Shown here piece after piece: positions 1-11,854 of a stretch of DNA of 64,000 nt (positions are counted from its first letter, which is position 1; each line of letters starts with the position of its first letter). The position numbers and the translations under genes were made by a program. Origin of the DNA: Climacteris rufus (Eukaryota; Chordata; Aves; Passeriformes; Climacteridae); contig VZRZ01001998.1 of assembly GCA_013398175.1 (NCBI GenBank), positions 671,122-735,121 of the forward strand, in the 5' to 3' direction. The notes beneath the pieces are model-generated. The model was given only the letters and a program-made list of their open reading frames with translations, ran no database searches and was not told the origin of the DNA.

Positions 1-3000
1 GTTATATTGTTATGGTGCAGGCTCAAACCTTTCCCTCCTGCCCAACACTTCATTATACTGCTATTCATTTTTTTCATTTCATTATTTTAGATCAGGAGAA
101 GACACAAGAACATTTAACTCAGCTAACAGCTTTCAACACTTCAGCAGATTTTCTCCACTGGATCACTTACTTTTACTATTCCCCATTAAATGTAATCTGA
201 CAAAACATTGAATAAAAGTTAAATACCTTTTTTTTTTTTGTATTTCAAGACTGTTTAGCATTGTGCACTTCTCTCATGACCTTAAGTTGTATGTATTTTT
301 CTTTATAATTAAATATTTTACCATGCTTATTCTTGCAGATATTTTGAAGGAATAATCTTACTATTGTTTGCACTATTCTTTATGCTCACCAGTTAATCAT
401 TTTCATTTGCTTTATTAATTCAATTTAATTAAACTGCGTTACAATATCATTACTGCTAACAATTTCTTAAACATTTCAAATTTCTCTATTAAATGATTCC
501 CTATATATTACATAGATACTTAATATTTGGGGCCTTTTAATATTCCCTCAACATCTGCTGCTTCACAATCAAACTTTTGTTTCTTTATTTATTCTTAAAG
601 TGTCTGTTTAGATAATATTGTTATCATTAGTTCCTACATGCTCCTTTATTTATTAGGCTTGTCTTTTTCACAGGATTAGCTCCCAAATAGCCATGGATTT
701 TTTCACAAATTCTCTCACTAAGCAATGCAGTATTGTCATAAAAAAATATATTTTAATAATGTAGTTATCACAATCAAAATCTCCAGAATAAAATTCCTCC
801 ATGATCAAAGTTCTGGCTTTCTTGCAGACTTTTTTCTTCTAAATCAGCAATACATTTTGTTATCTGCTTTACTTAACTTCCCTCAAGGGTTATAAAAACT
901 GGATTGTTTTATTGTTCTTATCTATTAAAGCTTTCTGATGTATCAGCCAAAATACATTCTTATTTCACTGTGACTGCCCAATGCTATCTCACAATAGAGT
1001 GAAAACGTTGCTCTGCTTTTTCTTGTTCATCCCACAATAAATTTTATGGTTTCCAATGTTAAATTTTTAGTGTTTTTTCTGCCTGGAGAATCTCTGATTT
1101 TTGATTAGTAAACTGCATTTGGTATCATCCTGGCGTTTACTTTAGACAAAGAAAGGTGATTTTTCACTCCACATTTGCATTGATTCTAATATGTTAAGCA
1201 TTAAGGGGCCTAGAGTTGGACTCTAGCTTCATTTTACCCTTTTTTCTTCATATCTGGTCTAGAAGTGTGTGCTTGCTGCATAATTTCCATCAACCAATTG
1301 TGTCCTCTCAGGACTCTTGGGTGGCTTTGAACAGCAGTTTTACCAATGTCACTTTCCACAGGAATGCAAAATCACTCCAAACCCTGACTGTAAACCTGAA
1401 CTACCAGCAGCTCCTATCACAGCAGGATCACCTTTATCCTGTGTTACTAGAGAAAGAATTATAGAGACAGAGATGAGGATGATGTTGCTGAGGAGGTGGA
1501 AAAGCACTGCCAGGCAACTCTATTAACAACTGCCTATATTGGAGTCAATGGAGGGAAATAAAAACACCGCTTTTATTTCACTGCATGGTGAACAAAGGAA
1601 TTTCTATGCCATGAGTTGATGGACACACAATACAAGTGGTGATATTTCCAATTGATATTTTAGCTTCCAACACACACAAACCAAATTATCTTAGAATAGT
1701 GATTATGCTACAACTCCAGATGCTATAGGTCTGTGTTGCTGGGTTTTATCATAAAATGTGCCCATTTGACCCTTTCATAAGGTGAGGAAAATCCCTGGGT
1801 GCTTGAGAGACCATCTCTGTAGTCAGCTAATGGTTACTTTTGAACTACTATAACACAGTATATATAAAGGTACCACTCAGCCATTTGAGCACTGTCCCCA
1901 CTAAATCCTGTTTATGATTCATTTTCATCAACAACATTAAGACACTTATCCAAGACAAATTCCATTTAACTATCATTCTATGTACTTTGGGTTACTCCTG
2001 CAATATGCTTCAGCTGTAGGGAGACAAGAACTTCTGTACCCAAGTTTCATTAATTTTTAAAGAGATGACTGAGGGATGGCACGGTTTGGGTTTGGTTTGT
2101 TTTGGAAAACAGCCGTGCTGGAAAATCCAAGACCAAAAGCTTGAAAATGAATATCCAGAGAGCACAAAACTAGAGAACAGTGGAAGAAGCCAAGCAAGGA
2201 CAGATGATAGAACTTGTCTGACTCCCAGTATGAAGAATCAACTTTTTCATCTTATCTGCTGTGAAATTAATCAGATTTTCACATTATAGTAGTACAAAGA
2301 GCTGCCACCTGTGTAATTTCCTGAGCTCACTGGATTTTCTTTTGTCTGGCACCTTCTGTGCTGCCCAGTGTCATTCCTGTTTTGTTCATAGGCTTTGACA
2401 GTGTGAGTACATTTTCTCTCCAGAGCAGACAGCCCCCAGCTGTAGCTTTCCACATTGTGAAGCTGACACCACACAAATCAAGATGTGCCTTAAACTTGTC
2501 CTTGAAGTGCTTCACTTCTCTCCTGACCTCTCAGCTATTCACTACAATCTTATACCAAACAAAAAGAGGGGGATTTCTAGCACATTTCCAGTATATACAA
2601 CCTATAAATCAGCCAAAATAGATGAATCTACAGGAGTACCACTACAATAGTATTTAATCACACCCTCAGAATTCAGCTGTCAAAATCTGTTTCCACAAAT
2701 ATTCAAGTATATAAGGATGGTAAATATAGAAATATCTGAGATCTTGATGCAATAACTATATATTTTTTAAATTTTGCAACTGCATAGAGAAGCAGTAACT
2801 AAATATGACTTTGTAGAAATTTACTTCTGTTTGAAGTTCATTGATTCTCATTCTAGACACTTTTATTTCACCAGACAGTAGTTTTAAAGTAGTTTTACTA
2901 TTGATCATCTTCTGACACAGCAGGCCACTAAGGAAAAAGTTAAACTAACTAGAACTAATGAGCAGTAAAACTCTAGCACAGGTCCAACAGTGGTCAATGT

Positions 3001-4310
3001 TTAAATGCTGTGTTGAAATGTTTAGAAAGATCCATTCAGATTCATTATCCAGGCAATATCACATTAAATTGATAAAAAGACAGAATTTTAATGCAACATT
3101 GAAATGCATACCTACTACATGAGTTAACTCTGGAGACAAGAAAATAAACAATAAAAATTGTCCTAAGTATCCTAATTTTACGATACCCTTCTTTCCACCA
3201 ACAGCAAATGTAATGCCTTCATTCTTTAGACAAAGTTAACAATGTTCTATATCAAATTAACTTTTTAAGAGCAATTGAAGGCACTGCTGACTACTTCCAA
3301 TACTCTTAGTCTATGTGAAACTGTTTCCAAACTGAATGTTATTTTCCCTATTTTTTGTGCTTTTTTTCCCTAGTTCTTCAGCATTTCATGTATTTGTCAA
3401 ATGCTTTTTGGATCTTACTATTTCCTTCCTTTCCAGTGAAAATGTAATTAATTCCTGAAGGACTCAATTAAGATTTTGAGCAAAAATCGTGCTGCAGGAG
3501 TGAGACAAGGAGGGCTGGTGCAATGCCCAATTCGTGGTGATTAGCAATGTTACTGTTACATCTCCGAAACCACAAACCATCCCTACCCTTGCAGAGAAGA
3601 ATGAGTATTCCAAAAGTTCAGTATCCATTTATCACAATGCATACAAGACAACACATATGAACAAAGTGTTCTTATGGTGCCTCTGGGCTGTTTAGAGAGC
3701 ACAGCACTGCCATGTGGGTGCCTTGTGACCTCAGTGAGGAAGATTGCCTTGGTATAACCAAATTTTACTGGAGCACTCCTAACATTAGCACAGTAAGAAC
3801 TTGGCTTGACTTTTTCACTTGCTGACATCCTCAACCATGCTGGGTGTTATGACATGCGAGGGTTACAAGGCAAAAATATCCTCTGTAGGTGACTGGTACC
3901 AACTTTACATATTACATATGTAGGAGAACACCAGAACTTTATTTTTCAACAGCATCCTCTTGAGTTTTCTCCTCTGCTTAGGCAGATTTTTCACGGATTA
4001 GGTAATTTTAAAGATATTTATCCAGAAACACTAGAGGTTCCTGACATCAGGCCAGAGAGTGCCACATTTGTTAACTAGCTTTTTCCTGTTGCATAGTAAT
4101 GACATTTACAGAAATCTGTCAAAATACAGAGCTAAGTAAATATGACTTTCAATATTAAAACATTTATATTACACAGATGTACATTTTTGAGACTTTATAG
4201 CAACTCAATATTGGAAAAGACAACAACCATCTTCTGAGAACCAGCTAATTAGCTACAAAGAGCATGTTTAGAAGTGTTCCTAAGAAAATTTTTTTCCTGG
4301 AAAAAAATTT
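1..4310. other. Gene-free AT-rich unique DNA
   Basis: No gene, RNA or recognisable transposon was found here. Open frames on both strands are under 90 codons, and none matches a protein family I know. The longest (2358-2621 plus, 3583-3834 minus) have no domain-like pattern. Short T-runs are common. The base composition and lack of coding signal fit intergenic or intronic avian DNA. Very old repeats could be hidden here below what can be recognised by eye. Confidence 0.6.
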
Positions 4311-4362
4311 AAGGAAAACAATGGTGTCAAAGGACACCATAAGGAAAACAATGGTGTCAAAG
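4311..4362. repeat. 30-bp tandem duplication with embedded hairpin
   Basis: The 22-base word AAGGAAAACAATGGTGTCAA+AG occurs twice, at 4311-4332 and 4341-4362, with a period of 30 bp and no mismatch. The unit contains a perfect 8-bp inverted repeat (ATGGTGTC at 4321-4328 and GACACCAT at 4333-4340) around a 4-base loop. It lies just upstream of the LINE ORF1 remnant and is probably a local slippage duplication. Confidence 0.85.
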
Positions 4363-4391
4363 AGAGCTTGGGCTTCTCAAGAGCTTGAGAA

Positions 4392-4802
4392 GTGGCAGAT
4401 AAGGGGAATATAAGATGGAAAGACAAAAAATGGAACTTTTTGAAAGCTGAGGAAAATCCTAAACAGACAAGTCTAATGAAAGGAGATGAAATCTTACAGA
4501 CCAATGCAGAAATATTTGAGAACTGGATCGAAGATGAAATCCTCAGGCTACGTGGGCTCCCATATGATCTGGGTAAGAAAGAGCTGGTTAATTTTCTTGA
4601 AAATTGGATTGCAAAAGCTTAACAGCTTGCAGTTGAAGATGACCCACTTTGCGTTGAAAAGGCATACAAAAACCCTTAAAATGATAAAAGAAGGAAAAAA
4701 GAGAAAAAGAAAGAAATTCTGAGTAGGAGGCAGGAGTATGCTTGGCCTCTCAGATCAGAGATATGAGGGAAAGATCCTCCTCAAGGCAGCACATAAGGAC
4801 AG
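4392..4802 (+). pseudogene. Decayed L1-type LINE ORF1 (RNA-binding protein) fragment
   Basis: In intact L1 elements ORF1 encodes an RNA-binding chaperone made of a coiled coil, an RRM and a C-terminal domain. The frame at 4392-4622 shows a coiled-coil end (EILQTNAEIFENWIED) running into EILRLRGLPYDLGKKELVNF and then LENWIAKA. This resembles the L1 ORF1 junction, where an 'LENRSRRNNLR' type segment is followed by 'xLRxxGLPE' and 'FLEnwl'. After an in-frame stop at 4620 the same frame continues with LAVEDDPLCVEKAY, at the position of the usual 'IERAHR' motif. A shifted frame near 4765-4800 reads GKILLKAAHKD, like the 'EKILkAAR' motif. The copy has stops, at least one frameshift, and no ORF2 that I can see nearby. 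The RLRGLPY word alone also resembles GRSF1/hnRNP-type RRMs, but the order of flanking motifs favours L1. The assignment rests on remembered family patterns, not on an alignment. Confidence 0.45.
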
Positions 4803-7045
4803 TTATGTTATCTAAAATGATTCATGTTTTTTCTTTTATTATTTTTTTCTGTCTGTCTCACATGCTATCACAGTAGCAAAAATTCAAACTAGTCATGCCA
4901 AAGAGAAGTGCAGGGCAATTTCCACTTCTCTTTCACAGGAAATAGGTTTCACATTTCTTTCCCAAACAAGACTGGGAAGTGCAGGATATGCATACCTGTG
5001 ACAGAACATACATACCTGTCACAGTGTTTTTTGTGACTTTCTGTCTTTTAAACACATTCAGAATTCTACAGCTTTGAAAAATTCCAAACAAAAAGACATA
5101 GTCTAGTAGGTCATAGTACTAATGAGACTTCATAATGGAGTTTTAAATATTTTTTAGAAAAATATCTCATTGACAAAAAATTTCCAGTCAGCTCCAGGCT
5201 TTGGTCTGTACCACTGAATATCAAACAGTATCAAATAGTAGGTAACAAACTAAATTTCAGAACCAGAAATGACCACAAATGTACTGATTTTTACAAATTT
5301 GCACCTGTTCAGCACCTCTGACGATGAGATCTGAGACATCTAATAACCCATTTGAAAACTGAAATAAACAAATCCCTTTGACTTTACCTTCATTATAGGA
5401 TGCTTTTCATCAGCTCACCTTTTTCTCCTTTTTTTTTTCAAAATTCCATGACAGTATTTTCCATCCATATAAACCTCCCAAAATTACAAACTTTCAACAG
5501 CTTTATTAAAGACGTTCTATGTTCAACATCTACAGGAATGATAGAAAAACCCCTCTAAGATAGTGGCATGTTGGATTAAAATGCCATACAGACCTAGGAT
5601 TATTACCTAACTTTCAGTTGTTATTAGGAAAGACCAAAAGATAGAACTGTAATTTTTTTCTAGATAACTGTAGGAATTTCACACTTCAAGGGTTTTCCTC
5701 ATATCAATTTTCCTATTAATTTCCACTTAGATAAATGAACATGGGATTATGCAACATCTCATATTTGAACAGCTGCCTCAAAACTTTAATTAAAACATTC
5801 CAAATATTATTAGTTTTCAAGCTTTCCAAAACTGCTTTTTTTCATGGTTCTACTTGTAGTTTGTTGATCTGTTCTAGGTGTCATTCTCAATTATTTGCAG
5901 ATAATTTTTCTCTCACGTACCAATTTATTCCACTCCTTCAGAGATGTACTGACATTGTCTATTTAAATCACTATTTATCCCATGTATTCATTTTTAAGAT
6001 ATAGAATTGACCTACAGTTGAAATAGTCAATGCCCAGAATCCTTTGAAAGTCCTATATGCAGTCTGATTTACCACATTTAGATTTTATTTAAATGAAACA
6101 TGTTGTTTCTCACTGTGAATGTAATGAAGGGAAAAAGAAAAGACAGTTCAGCTTGAATACATAATTAGAAAGCTATTTAAATGAATTTTGAAAAGATTCT
6201 CAGAGTTCTTTCGGGGTTTTCGTTTGCTTCTTTTTTGAATACTTTTAAAGATTTTTGAAATGGTTCATTGGAGAACATTGGCCTGCATTGAAAAATATAA
6301 AGTGCAGTGCATAATCTAAGGAACAGAGCATTTGTGATAATTATTTGAATTTTTTTTTAGATTGTCAAATCAAGTGTGTTTTAAACTAGTCTCTTGTGAG
6401 TGTACGTAATGAAAAAATTTCTAATTCAGCAGATAATTTTTCAGGTGATTTGCTTGCAGCAAAACAAAACGCTCAGCTAAAAAGATAATAGAAAACCTAA
6501 TGTGTTATTTCCATTTTTAAAGAAATGAGTATTCTTATGGTTAGAAAGTAGAGATTTCTTTATTGGTGACTCAAAAAGCACAATAGTGTTGTACTTCTTT
6601 CTGTTCACATAATACTGCAACCGGAATCTTTTGTAATGTTACTTAATTGTGTGACTTGCAGCATTAGCATCCTAGGCTTTGACCTAATTATTTGCTTTAC
6701 TTTCCAGACTGATATTGCCACTCCACAACATGCAAGAACCCCAACTCCATCTACAGTGTGTTAGAGACAAAGGATTCAACAACTTTTAAAACTGAGTAAA
6801 ACATCCATGTACTTCTCAGATGCCTCAGTGCTTAAAAGTGCCACATACCCATGGATATAAAGTTTTAACCCAACTCAGCAAGAGCTTGCCACTCTTCATA
6901 TCTACTTTTCATGCCAAGATATTTTCTTTTCTAAATGTTTGACAATGTTACTTTCTGAATAAAGTTTGGATCAGAGCTATAGGATTACATATCTTTTTTG
7001 TCTCTGCCTCAATTTCTGCTCAGATATCTTTATATTCTGCAGTAC
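4803..7045. other. Gene-free AT-rich unique DNA
   Basis: No coding region, RNA gene or transposon was recognised. The part around 6100-6530 has several TAATTA/ATTTAAAT-type words and few simple repeats, which would fit conserved noncoding DNA, but that cannot be judged from one sequence. Open frames are short (up to 89 codons at 5735-6004) and look like chance. Confidence 0.55.
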
Positions 7046-7125
7046 CAACGCCTTCACAATTCTCCCTGAACTCCCCTAGCAAAGTTGTTATTCCTCCTAA
7101 ACTCCCTTCATAAAATGTACTTTTG
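7046..7125 (+). repeat. Possible L2-type LINE 3' fragment
   Basis: The stretch CTCCCTGAACTCCCCTAGC, followed shortly by CCTCCTAAACTCCC and then AAAATGTACTTTTGG, resembles the 3' part of L2 LINEs, where 'TTCCCTGAcTCCCCTAGC' is followed by 'CTCCTctgAACTCCCatAGCAC'. L2 is an ancient family known in bird genomes as highly diverged pieces. The match is short and by eye, so it is tentative. Confidence 0.35.
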
Positions 7126-8758
7126 GTTCCAGTCATTTAAGGCAAGTTTCTTCTGTTCAGATTAAACCATCTCACTCTCTCTTGTCCTCTCCACAGAAAC
7201 ACAAAATAGTTCTGAACTGCACAGCTTCCAGAAGTCCTGTGTCTTGTCATACTGAGGCTGCAATCACAGGAATACGCCGAGCTTGGCTTGGGAGAAGGGA
7301 AACAGCAGATTTCAGGCAGCAGGCAGATGTCGGGATCGTGCTGTTTGCCCAGCGATCCCCTGGACTAGGACTGGGCTGCCTGGGGAGCAGCGTGGAGAGG
7401 CAGTTTTATAACAAAGCAGACAGCTGTTCTTGTTGTTCCTTTGATATGTTATCAACCAAGACACAGAGCACTACTAGAGAGAAAACTGGAGGCAGTTTTA
7501 TGGCTCCCTGTGTGCCATTTCCTTCTGCCCATCCCCACATGATTCACCTCAATACCAGCATTCATCCTCTCTCACCCCTGTGTTTGCTTCTAGCTAACCC
7601 TGAAGCACCTCATATTGCTGAAATGATACAATATGTGCATTAAAAAAAAGCCCAACAATGCAACACAAAAAGACACCACAGACTCTAGAAACCAACCAAA
7701 CCCCAAAGAAAACAAGGCCTGTGGTTCTAAGCATCCACCAGCAGCACAACTAAGAAAAATTGTTAGCACTCTGTGCAACTCATACACACAGTCCTGTCAT
7801 TATATTTCCTTTCGGTGACCGTTGTAAATATTTGAAGCCATGTTATTTGGACATAAAATGCAGACAGTAATGAACACATGGGAACATCACAAATTACCCA
7901 AAAGTAAATTTTTGAAAAACGCAAAGGTTTTTGGCTTTTTTTTCATAAACTTCTCCTTAAACTCTGAGAGAAGTGTGGCAAACTTCAGCAAGCCAGTCAT
8001 CCACCATCCCACACCACAAGGGAAAACCAGAAAAATTGTGAAAACTGGAAGTACCACACTGTCACAAAGTGAAAAAAATTTCCAGAGAACTTAAAATGAA
8101 AATAAACATGAATATGAAAATAAAATCACAGTACAAGTTTCACAAGAAGAATACAAAGCCTTCTAAGCAGTGGAACATTCAGCAAAAGTTGATTCTGAAC
8201 CAGCAAAATAAGATTATTAACATCAATTTATATCCTTCAAGTCTTACCTTGTCTTCCTAGATCTTGATTATGAAGGTACATCACTGCCCTTTATACCTGG
8301 ATTGGAAGAGAAGGGAGAGCAGTGCTTAGTACACAAAAACTATTGCAGTTGATAAATAAGAGCTGTCAGCAAGAGTTTAATTTCAATTTAGCACTTAAAC
8401 ATTTCAATTCTCTATTAGCAACACAACTAAAATTTAACTCTGATAGGAAAATTATTTTTCTACCTTTCTAGCAAAGGAGAAAGAGGTGCTAAACTTATTT
8501 TGATATCATAAAACTTCTGTTGTTATAGCAATTTTATGGTTTATATATGTTCAAAATTTCAAAGTTGGCTTTTCCCAGAGAGAAAATAATGACTTTTGTG
8601 CCTATTGGCAACAAAGTAGCCAAAGTTTTACTTGAAATAAGAAAATGGTGTTTGTAGGGACAATGCAGAAAACATCAAGATAAAATTGCCCAACATGGGA
8701 CTTCGTATCTTGGGCAATCATTTGTGTCCATGCAAAATGAACTGATGTTCCTATGATG
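7126..8758. other. Unique DNA with one exon-like open stretch
   Basis: No gene was identified. A run of 153 sense codons without a stop begins with TTG at 7182 and ends at 7643. It starts inside a pyrimidine-rich tract that ends in CCACAG at 7196, a good splice-acceptor sequence. The encoded peptide matches nothing I recognise and has low-complexity Ser/Thr/Cys-rich parts. It could be an exon of a noncoding or unknown transcript, or chance in a GC-richer patch. The rest is AT-rich unique DNA. Confidence 0.4.
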
Positions 8759-8787
8759 TGAAAGTTGACAAGAAGAGTCAACTTTCA
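8759..8787. repeat. Perfect 11-bp inverted repeat (hairpin)
   Basis: TGAAAGTTGAC (8759-8769) pairs perfectly with GTCAACTTTCA (8777-8787) around a 7-base loop, AAGAAGA. No T-run follows it, and it has no link to a recognised transposon. The function is unknown and may be nil. Confidence 0.85.
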
Positions 8788-11134
8788 ACAAATATAATTA
8801 GGCACAATTTGCATCCCCTTTGCAAACTGAAGAATCCACACTACATTATAAAAAGTCAATGTATTGAGACAGTATTAAGCACAATGAATAATTATCCTAT
8901 TAGAAAAGATGATTAAGTCTATCAGCACCATCTCTAGAAAGCTTTCTCCTTTGTCTACAAACCATTCCACTACTGCATCAACAATAAACACAAACTACTT
9001 CTGCAATTTTTATTCACGCTATTCGATTAAAATCCATTTGAAAACATCTATCTATCCATTCAACAGATTATTCAAGGAAAAACATTAAAAAAAATATGAG
9101 TAGGATAAGAAGTGATATCCAAAATTCAATAATTACAGATACAGCTCACTTTATTTTGACCAATCAGCTCTTAATTGTTTAGCCTAATAAGACAAAAGTC
9201 AATTAGTACTTCTTTAATAGACTAATTCTTTTGTTTTTAATTGTCATATCAATAATACTGGCATATCCCTAAAGAAAAGTCAATAGTTATTACATCAACT
9301 AATTAAAATCTGACTTAAAAGGTAACCCACTGAATGTTGTATTCAGAAATCACAAGTTCTTAGAACTAAAACAACTCTTCATGGGAGGGAGGTAGGGGAG
9401 GCTCATTTTCTTCTGTGAATCAACGAAAAATGCATGTCTCCTCTTACTATTAGAAGTGACTTTTTGATTGGCATAATGAGAAGTACAGTAAAACAGATGG
9501 GTCTCCTGTGAAGTTGCAGAAGATTCCCACTGGATAATATAAAATGCTGACAGATAACAAAAGAATTCCACACTTGTTACTCAATGCAGATTAAAATTTA
9601 AACATTTGTCTGAGCAAGACAAGATTTTGAACCAATTTTCTTAGCACAGAATTATGAAATACAATAACCTGAAACAGGAAATAATTGTTTGAGAATACAG
9701 GTCTACTAGTGACTCCAAGAAAAAAAAAAACAAAAAACTCTGTTTACCATAATGAAAGCAGAAATGCTACAAGGTTGTTATACATTCTTCTGCTCTTCCC
9801 AAATTTGAAAAGCTTTTGCAGGAGCACTGCTCTTAAGACAGTCTGGGGAGTCATGTGTAGCAGCACGACATGTATTACTTGCAAAAAGAGTAGTCAAGGC
9901 AGACACAAAGAAAGATCAAATATTGTGCCATGTCGGACTTTTTTAGATTGATGCTATTGAACAAGTTGTTTTATGTATAAAAAAAAAGTCCAAAATATAG
10001 GATAGTATAGAGTTTGATATCTGAGTGTTTGCCAAATTGCTGCTATTTTTTCCTATTTCTCTGGCAGACAAGTAAAACAAAATTTAAAAAAAAATTTAGG
10101 CTATACAAAACCCTAGGATTTATGGTTGCACTCAATACTTATAGCAAAACTGAAAAGCAAAAAGAAATAAAGTGAAAACCTTGTGTCTAAAGGGAGGGGA
10201 GACAAACTAAACAGAGAATAAGTACATTTAAATGAGTCTACAAAAAAGAAAAAGTGGGAGAGGAAAAAGAGCAACAGTCATTAACATGAAGAACAATTTT
10301 AGAGATGGAGGATCAATGATGCTTTTGGAAATACAGTAGTTTTTGGAGATTAAAGGAAATTTTGAAGTGCCTGATCTAAATAACCCTGTATTTCTAGTTG
10401 AATAACATCCTAGACAATAGCAGAAAAGCTGACATTCTTCTCCAACTGCAAGTGCCATCCAAAAATATACAATACTTTCACAGGTCAATTTATAAATAAT
10501 TTTAATGAATAATTGGGCCATGAGTTCATATACAGTGTACATAGATTTGTTCATGGTGTATTCATAGCAAATACACCTCAAGCCACAATTCCAGCCTTAT
10601 CAGCATCTAAATAAACTTCTCTCTAGGAGTTAAAACACAAGACTGACCCTGATGAATATCATAAAACAGCCTCTAAATAGAGTTGGTACATAGGAGAACG
10701 AAGAAATACTGTTAACACATACCTTCAAATATGTATGTTCTACATGAAATTACTTTTTATACAGTTTAACACAGATATTTAACATTAAATACAATATTAT
10801 TGTATTTACAGAATATAATTTTGGCCTGATAAAACCAACCAGATAAAAGTAAAGCAAAACCATTGAGAAGATGATATGAAAGGAGAAGCAGAAGAACAAA
10901 ACATGTCATAAATGTCAGACTTCTAATGTTCTGCAACACCACGAAGTGTTGTATCATCTCTAAAGGTGAAGAGAAGAGATGTACAAACTAACAAGCTCAA
11001 ATTTTGGCAAAGAGAACTGCTATGAACAGAATCTCTATATCCCTAGTTCTTCAGCTTCAGGGATTCAGATCTCTAACAATTTTTAACAAGGTTTTTTTCT
11101 AAATAATGTTGATGGTATTACAGTTTTTAGTTTT
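8788..11134. other. Gene-free AT-rich unique DNA
   Basis: No gene or transposon was recognised. The part 9110-9320 is dense in TAATT-type words and contains a CCAAT (GACCAATCAG near 9160), which could mark noncoding regulatory DNA. The 20-base word GAAGTTGCAGAAGATTCCCA at 9510-9529 recurs at 14678-14697. The minus-strand open frame at 10228-10581 (117 codons) matches no family I know. Confidence 0.55.
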
Positions 11135-11161
11135 AGATATATATATGTGTATGTGTGTGTG

Positions 11162-11192
<31 letters not shown>

Positions 11193-11220
11193 GAGCATTC
11201 AAACACATGCACACACACAC
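11135..11220. repeat. TA/TG/CA dinucleotide microsatellite
   Basis: A compound dinucleotide repeat: ATATATATATGTGT, then GTGTGTGT, then two long TA tracts separated by one C (to 11192), and after a 13-base interruption an (AC)n tract ending at 11220. Minus-strand Tyr/Ile/His-rich open frames over this tract come from the repeat. It is likely length-polymorphic. Confidence 0.95.
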
Positions 11221-11854
11221 TAAATTACTGGTAAGTCTGGTTGGATGTTTTACCACAACAATAAATGGGAAGAAAAGCAACATTTGTGCTGTCTAGGAAA
11301 AAATAACTTCGATGATTCTCATGCAAAATCCACCAGTTTTATTCCTCCAATGTAGCACACTGTTTTGATGGTTAGAAGAGCTAAAAAGCCAGCCTAAAAA
11401 ATTACATTATTGCAGCCCTGGAACAGATTGCTTACAGAAGGTGTGAAGTTACTATCATTAGAGATCTTTTAGTATAAGTTTTGCCAGCATCTATTTGTGC
11501 TTTGATTCCATCTCACATCAGGAAACAGACCAGAGAGTCTCCTGAGGTCCCTCCCTTTCTGCAGATCCATATTTTCACTCCATACTATGGAATTCATAAG
11601 AGAAGTCAGAGGAAGTGCAATGGGATTTTTATTCATAGCAAATAATACTTATGAAAATAGAATGTAGGAGGCCTATCTATCACCTCTGTGATTTGACTAC
11701 TAAACCACAATACTTCAAAGCACATAATCTCTTCCCTCATGACCCAGTAATGCGTTCAGGAAAAACTGCGAGAGATGGAGATTTATTCCACTTCCAAGAC
11801 ATGTTGTTTGTTGTACGAACCAACTAAAGCACAATATGTATTAGAATTAAACCC
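11221..11854. other. Unique DNA, no gene recognised
   Basis: The interval between the microsatellite and the Ty3/gypsy-like fragment has no recognisable feature. If a longer retroelement once stood here, its upstream half (protease and the main reverse transcriptase motifs) should lie in this stretch, but I could not detect it. Confidence 0.5.

Noticed and set aside
4530..4580. GRSF1/hnRNP-type RRM pseudogene
   Set aside because: Only the short RLRGLPY word fits. The flanking coiled-coil end and downstream motifs fit LINE ORF1 better.
4486..4722. Second plus-strand frame with a lysine-rich end
   Set aside because: Shadow frame of the L1-type ORF1 relic; the lysine-rich end is A-rich low-complexity sequence.
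11083..11283. Minus-strand frame with Tyr/Ile/His repeats
   Set aside because: Produced by the TA/TG/CA microsatellite.
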